Part shown: in pieces, positions 23,601 through 35,178 of the stretch
How positions within the stretch are numbered: the first letter of the stretch is position 1
Layout: each line of letters starts with the position of its first letter
DNA from: Macrostomum hystrix
Taxonomy: Eukaryota; Platyhelminthes; Macrostomidae
Assembly: GCA_950097015.1 (NCBI GenBank)
Contig: CATNEN010000038.1
Span: forward strand, 2,853,501-2,917,500
Direction of reading: 5' to 3'
DNA length: 64,000 bases
The notes under the pieces: model-generated
What the model saw: only the letters and a program-made list of their open reading frames with translations
Databases searched by the model: none
What the model was told of the DNA's origin: nothing
Made by a program: the position numbers and the translations under genes

Positions 23601-26600
23601 TCGATTGCGTATCTCAACCCTTAGTAATCCCATACGTATCTCCATCCCTAGTAATCCCTTACGTATCTCAATCCCTATTAATCCCATACGTATCTCAATC
23701 CCTATTAATCCCATACGTATCTCAATCCCTATTAATCCCATACGTATCTCTATCCCTAGTAATCGATTGCGTATCTCAACCCTTAGTAATCCCATACGTA
23801 TCTCCATCCCTAGTAATCCCTTACGTATCTCAATCCCTAGTAATCCCTTACGTATCTCCATCCCTATTAATCCCATACGTATCTCCATCCCTAGTAATCG
23901 ATTGCGTATCTCAACCCTTAGTAATCCCATACGTATCTCCATCCCTAGTAATCCCATACGTATCTCCATCCCTAGTAATCCCTTACGTATCTCCATCCCT
24001 AGTAATCCCTTACGTATCTCCATCCCTAGTAATCCCATACGTATCTCCATCCCTAGTAATCCCATACGTATCTCCATCCCTAGTAATCCCATACGTATCT
24101 CAATCCCTAGTAATCCCTTACGTATCTCCATCCCTAGTAATCCCATACGTATCTCAATCCCTAGTAATCCCATACGTATCTCCATCCCTAGTAATCCCTT
24201 ACGTATCTCCATGACATCCTTGACACTGGCCTCGTGTTCTCCCTAAACACAGAGCATTCTGACGCGCATGGAGAGCCTTCAGGAGACCTCCACCTCCGGG
24301 GTTGGTGGCAACGGCGGGGCCTCGGTCTCTGTCAGACAGAATTCGTCGGCATCCGGCAGCGGACGAGTCGGCGGTATCGCCGGCGGCGGTCGGGTGAAGT
24401 CAGCCCTGTCCTCCAGCTCGACTGCTGGCACCTCGTTTTCCGCCTCGATGGACAGCCCGCTGGTATTTCCCAAGGTGGGCTGGCCATTGTGTGTGCACTC
24501 GGTTACTGCCTCACCTTTTCAATCCCTCAACTTGTCACTCCCTCACCTTGTCACTCCCTCAACTTGTCACTCCCTCACGTTGTCACTCCCTAACCTTGTC
24601 ACTCCCTCACCTTGTCACTCCCTCACCTTGTCATTCCCTCACCTTGTCACTCCCTCACCTTGTCATTCCCTCACCTTGTCACGACTTCACCTCGTCGCTC
24701 CCTCACCTTGTCACTCCCTCACCTTGTCACTCCCTCACCTTGTCATTCCCTCACCTTGTCACTCCCTCACCTTGTCACTCCCTCACCTTGTCATTCCCTC
24801 ACCTTGTCACGACTTCACCTCGTCGCTCCCTCACCTTGTCACTCCCTCACCTTGTCATTCCCTCACCTTGTCACGACTTCACCTCGTCGCTCCCTCACCT
24901 TGTCACTCCCTCACCTTGTCACTCCCTCACCTTGTCATTCCCTCACCTTGTCACTCCCTCACCTTGTCATTCCCTCACCTTGTCACGACTTCACCTCGTC
25001 GCTCCCTCACCTTGTCACTCCCTCACCTTGTCATTCCCTCACCTTGTCACTCCCTCACATTGTCATTCCCTCACCTTGTCACGACTTCACCTCGTCGCTC
25101 CCTCACCTTGTCACTCCCTCACCTTGTCACTCCCTCACCTTGTCATTCCCTCACCTTGTCACGACTTCACCTCGTCGCTCCCTCACCTTGTCATTCCCTC
25201 ACCTTGTCACTCCCTCACCTTGTCATTCCCTCACCTTGTCACGACTTCACCTCGTCGCTCCCTCACCTTGTCACTCCCTCACCTTGTCACTCCCTCACCT
25301 TGTCACTCCCTCACCTTGTCATTCCCTCACCTTGTCACTCCCTCACCTTGTCATTCCCTCACCTTGTCACTCCCTCACCTTGTCATTCCCTCACCTTGTC
25401 ACGACTTCACCTCGTCGCTCCCTCACCTTGTCACTCCCTCACCTTGTCACTCCCTCACCTTGTCACTCCCTAACCTTGTCGTTCTTTCGCCTTGTCACTC
25501 ATTCGCCATGTCACTTATCGTAATCTAGCTGCCGAAATGATATCACACTCGGTAATGACCCCCGGACGCCAACATGCCCGCTCACCGCAGACTGAGCCGC
25601 CCTCCTCGAAACCTGTCGCTGGTGGCGGCAGCAGCGCCAGTCGACTCTCCCAGCAGGAGGCCTCGCTAACTTCGGCTGAACGACTCGACCGGCTGCTCGG
25701 CGCCTCCAGATCCTCGTCGGCGACGTCCGCAGTGGCTGATCAGAACGGGCGCAGTTCTCTGTCGCCGCAACGGCAGCCTCCGGCGAACGCGCCAAATCGA
25801 CGAGTCTCTGTCATCATGGAGAAGGAGAAGACGGAGGAGTCCGAGACTGAGAGGCGCAGAATATCCAGGCACAATCGGGCTACCAAGCGGCTCACACAGG
25901 GCGTCACGCCTGATGATGTGGAACAGGTGCATTTTATAGGGGCTGCTGAAATAGCTTGATAAGTTTCGGATGATGTGATTGTTATAGGTGGGACTGTGTG
26001 AGTGACTGTCGCAGGTGTGGTTGTGAATGATTGTTTCAGGTGACTGTGTGAGTGACTGTCGCAGGTGTGATTGTGAGTGACTATCACAGATGTGAATTGT
26101 GAGGGACTGTCACAGATGTGATTGGGAGTGACTATCACAGGTGTGAATTGTGAGTGCCTATCACAGGTGTGAACTGTGAGTGACTATCACAGATGTGAAT
26201 TGTGAGTGACTATCACAGGTGTGAATTGTGAGTGACTATCACAGGTGTGAATTGTGAGTGCCTATCACAGGTGTGAACTGTGAGTGACTATCACAGGTGT
26301 GAATTGTGAGTGACTATCACAGGTGTGAATTGTGAGTGACTATCACAGGTGTGAATTGTGAGTGACTATCACAGATGTGAATTGTGAGTGCCTATCACAG
26401 GCGTGAATTGTGAGTGACTATCACAGGCGTGAATTGTGAGTGCCTATCACAGGTGTGAACTGTGAGTGACTATCACAGGTGTGAATTGTGAGGGACTTTC
26501 ACAGGTGTGAATTGTGAGTGACTATCACAGGTGTGAATTGGGAGTGCCTATCACAGGTGTGAACTGTGAGTGACTATCACAGATGTGAATTGTGAGGGAC

Positions 26601-28714
26601 TATCACAGGTGTGAATTGTGAGTGACTATCACTGGTGTGAATTGTGAGTGACTATCACAGGTGTGAATTGTGAGTGCCTATCACAGGTGTGAATTGTGAG
26701 TGACTATCACAGGTGTGAATTGTGAGTGCCTATCACAGGTGTGAATTGTGAGTGACTTGGTGTGATTTATGAGTATCACCATTAGTTGTTTGTTCTAATT
26801 GTCAGGCTCGAAAGTTGATGGCGGCCAAAGTGGGCACACCGACCACTAGCGCAATCAGTGGCCCAACAGACTTAGTGGACAACATGCCAGCTGTCAGCGC
26901 ATCAGCCAGCTCTGCTTCCTCGGTCTCCGCCACCGTCCACACAGCTGCTACATCCGCTACAACGTTGTCTGTTGCAGCCGCAAATCCAAATGAGGAAAAC
27001 AATGCCGGCTTGCTTTCAAGAACATCCGAGGTTCGTTGCCTAATGACATCTTAGTCTTTTTTACACTAACGGTATTTTATTTACGCTGCGGTAAAATTTT
27101 CGGGTCAATTCCAGAGCAATAACTCCGTGCCAGATCGGCTGTTCCGAATTCGCCCCGACTCCTATCACGGCGGCAACTCCGCGCTGACGCCAACTTCAGC
27201 AGCCGCCACCGACTATCGGCTGCTGTACGACACCGAGCGGATCAGGTCGGAACAGCTGGAACGGGAGAACATCCGGATGAAGCGCGAACTGGAGAGACTG
27301 CGCAGACAGTTGGAGAGTCAGCAGCAGCAGCAACAGCAGCAGCAGCAACAGCAGCAGCAGCGGTCCGGCATTGACCGCAGTCTGGCCGGATACGAGGCGC
27401 ATGAAAAGGTGAGATTGTGTTGCTGTTAACTGCTGACTAAATTCTTCTTTCCTATGCTGTCCCTTATCTCTGCTTTCCTTCTCCTCCTCTTCCCCTTCCC
27501 TCATTACCCCCATCAATCTCTACCCCCATCAATCTCTAGCCCCATCAATCTCTACCCCCATCAATCTCTAGCCCCATCAATCTCTAGCCCCATCAATCTC
27601 TAGCCCCATCAATCTCTACCTCCATCAATCTCTACCTCCATCAATCTCTAGCCCCATCAATCTCTACCTCCATCAATCTCTACCCCCATCAATCTCTAGC
27701 CCCATCAATCTCTAGCCCCATCAATCTCTAGCCCCATCAATCTCTACACCCATCAATCTCTACCCCCATCAATCTCTACCCCCATCAATCTCTAGCCCCA
27801 TCAATCTCTACACCCATCAATCTCTAGCCCCATCAATCTCTAGCCCCATCAATCTCTAGCCCCATCAATCTCTACCTCCATCAATCTCTACCTCCATCAA
27901 TCTCTAGCCCCATCAATCTCTAGCCCCATCAATCTCTACCCCCATCAATCTCTAGCCCCATCAATCTCTAGCCCCATCAATCTCTAGCCCCATCAATCTC
28001 TAGCCCCATCAATCTCTACCTCCATCAATCTCTACCCCCATCAATCTCTAGCCCCATCAATCTCTAGCCCCATCAATCTCTAGCCCCATCAATCTCTACA
28101 CCCATCAATCTCTACCCCCATCAATCTCTAGCCCCATCAATCTCTAGCCCCATCAATCTCTACACCCATCAATCTCTAGCCCCATCAATCTCTAGCCCCA
28201 TCAATCTCTAGCCCCATCAATCTCTACCCCCATCAATCTCTAGCCCCATCAATCTCTAGCCCCATCAATCTCTACCCCCATCAATCTCTAGCCCCATCAA
28301 TCTCTACCCCCATCAATCTCTAGCCCCATCAATCTCTACCCCCATCAATCTCTACCCCCATCAATCTCTATCCCCATCAATCTCTGTCCCACCAATCTCT
28401 ACCCCCATCAATCTCTACCCCCATCAATCTCTACCTCCATCAATCTCTATCCCCATCAATCTCTGTCCCACCAATCTCTACCCCCATCAATCTCTACACC
28501 CATCAATCACTACCCCCTTCCCTCTTGACCCCAGTCACTTTCTACCCCTTCCCTCTCTGCTTAAACTCAATAGCCGAACAAAAAACCTGCTCAGGTTGTC
28601 CAAGCCGAAGCCGAGCTCAACAAGCTCAGACAGGAGAACAGCAAGCTAAAGGCCGACAACACCTCGCTTATCAGAGTAATCAGCCGACTCAGCACGCAGC
28701 CGACCGCTACTTGA
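11606..28714 (+). CDS. PPP1R12A: Myosin phosphatase targeting subunit (PPP1R12/MYPT family)
   Basis: Regulatory subunit that binds the catalytic PP1 subunit and targets it to myosin. Exons: 11606-11866, 13536-14087, 14639-14713, 14825-14910, 15427-15949, 16104-16133, 24253-24474, 25591-25926, 26806-27030, 27115-27408, 28595-28714; all phases match, giving about 907 residues. N-terminal landmarks: MyPhoNE motif RRDQIRSW (about 18-25), RVxF-type PP1-binding KVKF (42-45), then ankyrin repeats to about residue 275 (NVDGLTALHQ, EGWTPLHATALGGH, DGWTALHAAAHWG). A Ser/Thr/Ala-rich middle follows. KRLTQGVTPDD (Thr near 685) matches the inhibitory ROCK phosphorylation site RRSTQGV. The C-terminus is a polyQ-interrupted coiled coil ending LIRVISRLSTQPTAT, like LIRVISKLSK in MYPT1. 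A family symbol is given; the paralog is not resolved. An alternative exon near 15029 is possible. Confidence 0.92.
11867..13535. other. MYPT intron 1
   Basis: A 1.67-kb AT-rich intron between the LHQ and ACID codons of the ankyrin domain. Apart from a degraded SINE (about 12486-12720) I see nothing distinctive. The donor is CAG|gtaata; the acceptor is an atypical ataataag. Confidence 0.6.
12486..12720 (+). mobile_element. Degraded SINE family A copy in MYPT intron 1
   Basis: GTTTGCCTCTCACACTTAAG, AGGTCCCTAAGCTCAATTC, GCCCTCGAGGGCCAACTTC, TACTGCTTGACAATCAG and AAGGAGTCAGCTAAATAATC follow the family A order with many substitutions. This is the most diverged of the near-full-length copies. Confidence 0.6.
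14150..14570. repeat. 20-bp minisatellite in MYPT intron 2
   Basis: About 20 copies of tcttggtcatctgttagcct, varying at CTG(T/C)TAG and GG/AG. It fills most of the intron between the exon ending 14087 and the one starting 14639. Each unit has a CTGTTAG acceptor-like string in sense. Confidence 0.95.
16500..17335. repeat. 128-bp tandem repeat in MYPT intron 6
   Basis: About six copies of a unit containing GATCAGGTAGTGAGATTAGT, GACTAACTGACAGATTAGGG and GGATCTTATATTGGATTAGG. Successive ATCAGGTAGT starts at 16811, 16939, 17067, 17195 and 17323 are 128 bp apart. The first copy is longer and more diverged. The units are themselves built from GGATTAG/GATTAAG sub-repeats. Confidence 0.92.
17925..24212. 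repeat. 6.3-kb, 27-bp minisatellite in MYPT intron 6
   Basis: About 230 copies of a 27-bp unit (tacgtatctccat plus ccctagtaatccca) with a small set of variants: CCATAC/CCTTAC, CTCCATC/CTCAATC/CTCTATC, AGTAATC/ATTAATC, and an ATCGATTGCG subtype. Block order of variants recurs (for example around 18990-19300 and 19580-19900), which indicates segmental duplication inside the array. As 27 is divisible by 3, frames stay open on both strands for hundreds of codons. The array lies between the 30-bp exon at 16104 and the exon at 24253, so it is intronic. Confidence 0.97.
24515..25495. repeat. 16-bp minisatellite in MYPT intron 7
   Basis: About 60 copies of ccctcaccttgtcact, with variants GTCATT and a GTCACGACTTCACCTCGTCG pair that recurs as a higher-order marker. 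Because 16 is not divisible by 3, all three plus frames are open; these are not genes. The array lies between exons 24253-24474 and 25591-25926. Confidence 0.95.
25975..26758. repeat. 26-bp minisatellite in MYPT intron 8
   Basis: About 29 copies of gtgtgaattgtgagtg followed by actatcacag, with CCTATC, GGGACT and AACTGTG variants. Each unit contains a strong donor-like GTGAGTG and an acceptor-like CTATCACAG in the sense of the gene. Confidence 0.95.
27505..28515. repeat. 16-bp minisatellite in the last MYPT intron
   Basis: About 62 copies of ccccatcaatctctag with variants CTCTACC, CTCTACACC and a CTGTCCCACC subtype near the end. It fills the intron between exons 27115-27408 and 28595-28714. 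The unit ends in the acceptor-like AATCTCTAG. Confidence 0.95.
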
Positions 28715-30242
28715 CTGACGGACCGGATTCGCTTCTGTTAGCTGCTGCTTTCGCCTTTGTTCTGCTGTCTTCCTTGTAGTATTGTGTTCGCGCCTATGCA
28801 AGTCTCATCTCCCTATAGTCTCACCCAAGATTCTCCTGTCTCACCCTAGATTCCCTCCTGTCTCATCTTAGATTCTCTCCTGTCTCACGCTAGATTCTCT
28901 CCAGTCTCATCCTAGATTCTCCCCAGTCTCACGCTAGATTCTCCAGTCTCACGCTAGATTCTCTCCAGTCCTACCAGAGATTCTCCACAGTCTCACGCTA
29001 GATTCTCGCCAATCCCACCCTTGATTCTCTCCAGTCTCACGCTAGATTTTCTACAGTCTCACGCTAGATTCTCTCCAGTCTCACGCTAGATTCTCTCCAG
29101 TCTCACGCTAGATGCTCCCCAATCTCACCCTAGTTTCTCTCCTGTCTCACCCTAGATGCTCTCCAGTCTCACCCTAGATTCTCTCCTGTCTCACGCTAGA
29201 TTCTTTCCAGTCTCACCCTAGATGCTCCCCAGTCTCACCCTAGATTCTCGTCAGTCCCACCCTAGATTCTCTGCAGTCTCATCCTAGATCCTCTCCAGTC
29301 TCACCCTAGATTCTCTCCTGTCTCACGCTAGATTCTTTCCAGTCTCACCCTAGATTCTCGTCAATCCCACCCTAGATTCTCTGCAGTCTCATCCTAGATC
29401 CTCTCCAGTCTCACCCTTGATTCTCCTCAGTCTCACTCTAGATTCTCACACTAGCAGTCGCATGAGGTCTGTCTGTCTTACCAGTAGCGGCCCGCTGACC
29501 TGCTGTATTATGCAGACAACGGCAATAACAGTATATGTGCTCAGCACTGTGCCTGCATATGTGGGTGTAGGTTGTTATTATCGCATCGTGCACTCATTTG
29601 CTTCCTCTTGTACGAATATATAGTTTTAATTTAGTGTTAAGCTGTGTGCTTATTTCGTAATGCAATCGATGAATATACAATTATCACATAGTAAATGCTA
29701 TTTTTCTCTCTACTGGTGCCCCTCTTTATCCTTTCTTATCACTTCCTCCCCACTCACTACACTACACTATTGTGCATGTTTATAAAAATAGACAGCATTA
29801 GTTTATTGCGCGCTTCAGACTACTGACGATCAGTAGAGAATCGTGAGCGCTTCTGGCTTCCCGTGTGCACTTGTCGATTATAATGCAGCATTGGCCCATT
29901 GCGGCGGCGCGCTAACTGTCCGCTTGTTTTTGTTTTAATTTTAATTAATAATTTGCAACAAATTCTGGCTTGTTAAGTCTCCTCTCAAATGCTGGTTGCA
30001 AATAATTTAACCGTATCGCTTTTAGATTTCTTAGCCTATTTTGATTCAGTGCCTGGGGATTAACAAAAAGTTGCCCAATCGATTTTAGACTATTAAGACT
30101 AATTTTTAATTCGTTAACTAATTGAATTATTGGTGAAATTTATTACGCACAATAATTTTATCCGCAAAAATCTTCGTGCCAAAGTTTAGACGTGTCTTAA
30201 ATTAAAAAGTAATTTTTACAATGGGATTTTCCTGAGTCGACT
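28715..30242 (+). other. MYPT 3' UTR and downstream sequence
   Basis: This starts right after the TGA at 28712-28714. It holds the 22-bp array (28800-29450) and then about 800 bp of AT-rich DNA. No clear AATAAA is placed, so the transcript end is unknown. No gene was recognised. Confidence 0.4.
28800..29450. repeat. 22-bp minisatellite downstream of the MYPT stop
   Basis: About 28 diverged copies of tctcaccctagattctctcc plus ag, with ACGCTAG, GATGCTCC and TCGTCAATCCC variants. It is more diverged than the intronic arrays and lies in the 3' UTR or just beyond. Confidence 0.9.
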
Positions 30243-31673
30243 GTGTCCACTGTTTGCAATGGAATTTTCCATTATCAGCTGGGTCTCCACTATTTGCAAT
30301 GGAATTTTCCATTATCAGCTGGGTCTCCACTATTTGCAATGGAATTTTCCATTATCAGCTGGGTCTCCACTGTTTGCAATGGAATTTTCCATTATCAGCT
30401 GGGTCTCCACTGTTTGCAATGGAATTTTCCATTATCAGATGGGTCTCCACTATTTGCAATGGAATTTTCCATTATCAGCTGGGTCTCCACTGTTTGCAAT
30501 GGAATTTTCCATTATCAGCTGGGTCTCCACTATTTGCAATGGAATTTTCCATTATCAGCTGGGTCTCCACTGTTTGCAATGGAATTTTCCATTATCAGCT
30601 GGGTCTCCACTATTTGCAATGGAATTTTCCATTATCAGCTGGGTCTCCACTGTTTGCAATGGAATTTGCCATTATCAGCTGGGTCTCCACTATTTGCAAT
30701 GGAATTTTCCATTATCAGCTGGGTCTCCACTGTTTGCAATAGAATTTTCCATTATCAGCTGGGTCTCCACTATTTGCAATGGAATTTTCCATTATCAGCT
30801 GGGTCTCCACTGTTTGCAATAGAATTTTCCATTATCAGCTGGGTCTCCACTATTTGCAATGGAATTTTCCATTATCAGCTGGGTCTCCACTATTTGCAAT
30901 GGAATTTTCCATTATCAGCTGGGTCTCCACTATTTGCAATGGAATTTTCCATTATCAGCTGGGTCTCCACTGTTTGCAATGGAATTTTCCATTATCAGCT
31001 GGGTCTCCACTATTTGCAATGGAATTTTCCATTATCAGCTGGGTCTCCACTGTTTGCAATGGAATTTGCCATTATCAGCTGGGTCTCCACTATTTGCAAT
31101 GGAATTTTCCATTATCAGCTGGGTCTCCACTGTTTGCAATGGAATTTTCCATTATCAGCTGGGTCTCCACTGTTTGCAATAGAATTTTCCATTATCAGCT
31201 GGGTCTCCACTATTTGCAATGGAATTTTCCATTATCAGCTGGGTCTCCACTATTTGCAATGGAATTTTCCATTATCAGCTGGGTCTCCACTATTTGCAAT
31301 GGAATTTTCCATTATCAGCTGGGTCTCCACTGTTTGCAATGGAATTTTCCATTATCAGCTGGGTCTCCACTATTTGCAATGGAATTTTCCATTATCAGCT
31401 GGGTCTCCACTGTTTGCAATGGAATTTGCCATTATCAGCTGGGTCTCCACTGTTTGCAATGGAATTTTCCATTATCAGCTGGGTCTCCACTATTTGCAAT
31501 GGAATTTTCCATTATCAGCTGGGTCTCCACTATTTGCAATGGAATTTTCCATTATCAGCTGGGTCTCCACTGTTTGCAATGGAATTTTCCATTATCAGCT
31601 GGGTCTCCACTATTTGCAATGGAATTTTCCATTATCAGCTGGGTCTCCACTATTTGCAATGGAATTTTCCATT
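30243..31673. repeat. 40-bp minisatellite
   Basis: About 36 near-identical copies of a 40-bp unit (tatttgcaatggaattttcc then attatcagctgggtctccac). Variation is confined to a few positions: T(A/G)TTTGCAAT, ATGGAA/ATAGAA, TTTTCC/TTTGCC and one CAGATG. The array is intergenic. Frames are open in all three plus frames because stop codons are absent from the unit. Confidence 0.97.
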
Positions 31674-32079
31674 TAGGCTAAACTCATCCGTTAATTTTCC
31701 CATCAGTTTCGTCTCTTACGTGGAGCCAGTTATGTTAATAAATAATTGCCGATGCCCTGATTGATTGCTCTCTGCCGTTTTACTGTCGAATCCTGAGAGA
31801 ACCGACTGCTTCACTTGTATCAAGAACAAACTCGTTTGTGCATGTATCAATAAGTAAACATATGCTTATTTTTGTTTAACTGAATCATACAAATAAATGC
31901 TCCTTTAGCCCATTGTCAGCACTACCCCTTGAGGCTCTGTGATTTTCTCGCCATCTGACATAAAACGCTGTCAAATGGGGTCATGATTAGCGTCGATTTC
32001 GTCTTTTATTTGAGTTCGAGCAGTTATTGTCTCATGTTATATACAGGTTGAGTAATTAGTATCCTATTTTATTTCCAGT
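31674..32079. other. Unique intergenic sequence between arrays
   Basis: About 400 bp between the 40-bp array and the GAGCAGTTATTCTCC array. No gene or element was recognised. Confidence 0.4.
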
Positions 32080-32890
32080 TTGAGCAGTTATTCTCCCTAA
32101 TATCCCCTGTTGGAGCAGTTATTCTCCCAAATATCCCCTGTTGGAGCAGTTATTCTCCCTAATATCCCCTGTTGGAGCAGTTATTCTCCCTAATATCCCC
32201 TGTTGGAGCAGTTATTCTCCCTAATATCCCCATTGAGTAGTTACTCTCAAACTAATATAATATCCCAGTTTGAGCTCCCGGAAATTCCCCCTTTGAGCAG
32301 TTATTCTCCCAAATATCCCCTGTTGGAGCAGTTATTCTCCCTAATATCCCCATTGAGTAGTTACTCTCAAACTAATATAATATCCCAGTTTGAGCTCCCG
32401 GAAATTCCCCCTTTGAGCAGTTATTCTCCCAAATATCCCCTGTTGGAGCAGTTATTCTCCCTAATATCCCCATTGAGTAGTTACTCTCAAACTAATATAA
32501 TATCCCAGTTTGAGCTCCCGGAAATTCCCCCTTTGAGCAGTTATTCTCCCAAATATCCCCTGTTGGAGCAGTTATTCTCCCTAATATCCCCATTGAGTAG
32601 TTACTCTCAAACTAATATAATATCCCAGTTTGAGCTCCCGGAAATTCCCCCTTTGAGCAGTTATTCTCCCAAATATCCCCTGTTGGAGCAGTTATTCTCC
32701 CTAATATCCCCTGTTGGAGCAGTTATTCTCCCTAATATCCCCTGTTGGAGCAGTTATTCTCCCTAATATCCCCATTGAGTAGTTACTCTCAAACTAATAT
32801 AATATCCCAGTTTGAGCTCCCGGAAATTCCCCCTTTGAGCAGTTATTCTCCCAAATATCCCCTGTTGGAGCAGTTATTCTCCCAGATATC
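32080..32890. repeat. Higher-order 120-bp tandem repeat
   Basis: Basic units of the type ttggagcagttattctccc plus taatatccccttg are organised into an exact 120-bp higher-order unit. That unit also includes CATTGAGTAGTTACTCTCAA and CAGTTTGAGCTCCCGGAAAT. It is repeated four times consecutively from about 32214 and once more near 32758. The 120-bp copies are virtually identical. Confidence 0.92.
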
Positions 32891-33420
32891 AGTTAGATTA
32901 TCAACAATTCTAGGCCCCTATTAAACAGTCAAACTCACAAGCCCTGGAGCTTAGACTAAGGCTGCTGTGTCACAATAATATTTTTGTCCCATCCCAATGT
33001 CTTGTCGCAACTCACTGAGAATCCGCGTCCCACCTGTGCCATTTTCCACAGCAGTTGCCACTCCTCATGCAGCCGATAATTGAGTCCGATTATTCCCGCC
33101 AGGCTGCTTGGCCGCCTACCCAGCCTCCAGCATGCCAGCTCAACAGCTGAATGATTTTTAGAAGGCCTTCTACACCCTGCTGCATGGATACAGCGGGCGC
33201 TTGGCAACTTTTTTAAAATATCTCTGTAGCCGGGAAAAACAACAATGCCACGTTGCTGGGAATAATATTAGAACAACATTCCCACTTCCCACTGGCCACG
33301 CTTGCCGCAGACGCCACAGTTGAGAGCTCATTAACTTTTAGATAGGCAAACGCTTTACCTCATGCTTGCTATCCGACACTCGTTGCTTGCTGTCTCAACT
33401 GCAATGTCACCCTTGGATAA
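32891..33420. other. Unique intergenic stretch
   Basis: About 530 bp between two arrays. A minus-strand open frame of 83 codons (33207-32956) has no recognisable similarity or splice context. Nothing else was seen. Confidence 0.4.
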
Positions 33421-33424
33421 GTGC

Positions 33425-33996
33425 TGTGCCTTCAGTGCTGTCACATCTGTGCCTTCAGTGCTGTCACATCTGTGCCTTCAGTGCTGTCACATCAGTGCCT
33501 TCAGTGCTGTCACATCTGTGCCTTCAGTGCTGTCACATCTGTGCCTTCAGTGCTGTCACATCAGTGCCTTCAGTGCTGTCACATCTGTGCCTTCAGTGCT
33601 GTCACATCTGTGCCTTCAGTGCTGTCACATCAGTGCCTTCAGTGCTGTCACATCTGTGCCTTCAGTGCTGTCACATCTGTGCCTTCAGTGCTGTCACATC
33701 TGTGCCTTCAGTGCTGTCACATCTGTGCCTTCAGTGCTGTCACATCTGTGCCTTCAGTGCTGTCACATCTGTGCCTTCAGTGCTGTCACATCTGTGCCTT
33801 CAGTGCTGTCACATCTGTGCCTTCAGTGCTGTCACATCTGTGCCTTCAGTGCTGTCACATCTGTGCCTTCAGTGCTGTCACATCTGTGCCTTCAGTGCTG
33901 TCACATCTGTGCCTTCAGTGCTGTCACATCTGTGCCTTCAGTGCTGTCACATCTGTGCCTTCAGTGCTGTCACATCTGTGCCTTCAGTGCTGTCAC
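33425..33996. repeat. 23-bp minisatellite
   Basis: About 25 near-perfect copies of gtgctgtcacatctgtgcct plus tca. A CATCAG variant recurs every third unit in the first part, then becomes uniform. All three plus frames are open because the unit lacks stops. Confidence 0.96.
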
Positions 33997-34424
33997 CTTC
34001 CCTGAACCTTAAGTACTTTATCTTTTTAAAAGTGCAAACTTGTTAAAGTACAGCCTATTAAAGTACAAGCAAAAGCGGATGCGTGTATTTTATCATGAAT
34101 TACTGCATAATATCTAAGACCTACGTATATTTATAGTATATAAAGGACTGGAGAGAGCTTGTACCATTTAATATACTGAAGAGAGTGATTGTTTAAGCAG
34201 TTAAAAACGTAGGCTTTGTTATAATTTGACTCTTTAAAAAAAGAGTAAATGTTTCTTAGAAAACAAATTTGTTTTGCTTTGCTCTATATAGGAGAAAAAT
34301 GTTTGAAAAACTGCGTGTATGCAAATTATATGAAAACTATTGCAATTAATAAAGTAAGCTTCATAAAGTACTCAAAACGTTATTTTCCTATAGCAAACCC
34401 AATCTCCATTTACTCATCATCTCC

Positions 34425-35112
34425 CTGTACTCAAGATTTCACTCTACTCAAGATATCGATCTCACTCATCTACTCAAGATCCGAATCTTCCCTATCTACT
34501 CAAGATCCAAATCTTTCCTCATCTACTCAAGATCCAAATCTTCCCCATCTACTCAAGATCCCAATCTTCCCCATATACTCAAGATCCCAATCTTCCCCAT
34601 CTACTCAAGATCCCAATCTTCCCCATCTACTTAAGATCCAAATCTTCCCCATCTACTCAAGATCCAAATCTTTCCCATCTACTTAAGATCCAAATCTTCC
34701 CCATCTACTCAAGATCCAAATCTTCCCTATCTACTCAAGATCTAAATCTTCCCCATCTACTCAAGATCCCAATCTTCCCCACCTACTCAAGATCCCAATC
34801 TTCCCCATCTACTCAAGATCCCAATCTTCCCCATCTACTCAAGATCCCAATCTTCCCCATCTACTCAAGATCCCAATCTTCCCCATCTACTTAAGATCCC
34901 AATCTTCCCTATCTACTCAAGATCCAAATCTTCCCTATCTACTCAAGATCCCAATCTTCCCCATCTACTCAAGATCCCAATCTTCCCCATCTACTCAAGA
35001 TCCCAATCTTCCCCATCTACTCAAGATCCCAATCTTCCCCATCTACTCAAGATCCCAATCTTCTCCACCTACTCAAGATCCCAATCTTCCCCATCTACTC
35101 AAGATCCCAGTC
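34425..35112. repeat. 26-bp minisatellite
   Basis: About 26 copies of actcaagatcccaatcttcc plus ccatct, with CCAAAT, TTCCCTAT and CTTAAG variants. It lies just downstream of the small minus-strand gene ending at 35179. Confidence 0.95.
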
Positions 35113-35178
35113 TTCCAGTCCAAAAGGAAAAGGGTCTCAGCAAAAGTCGTCTAGAACGTGCCATTCCTTCAAGGCGTC

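Noticed and set aside
22053-24246. Further 681- and 719-codon frames
   Set aside because: Continuation of the same array after a 1-base slip; no coding evidence.
24491-25528. Three overlapping plus frames of 300-400 codons
   Set aside because: A 16-bp repeat without stop codons opens all frames. Only 24253-24474 and 25591-25926 behave as exons.
30243-31764. Frames up to 477 codons
   Set aside because: A stop-free 40-bp repeat read in three frames; no other coding signal.
32956-33207. 83-codon minus frame as a gene
   Set aside because: No recognised motif, no splice partners and no conserved composition; left as unexplained sequence.
33362-34046. Three Cys/Ser-rich frames of about 200 codons
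   Set aside because: Stop-free 23-bp repeat, all frames open.
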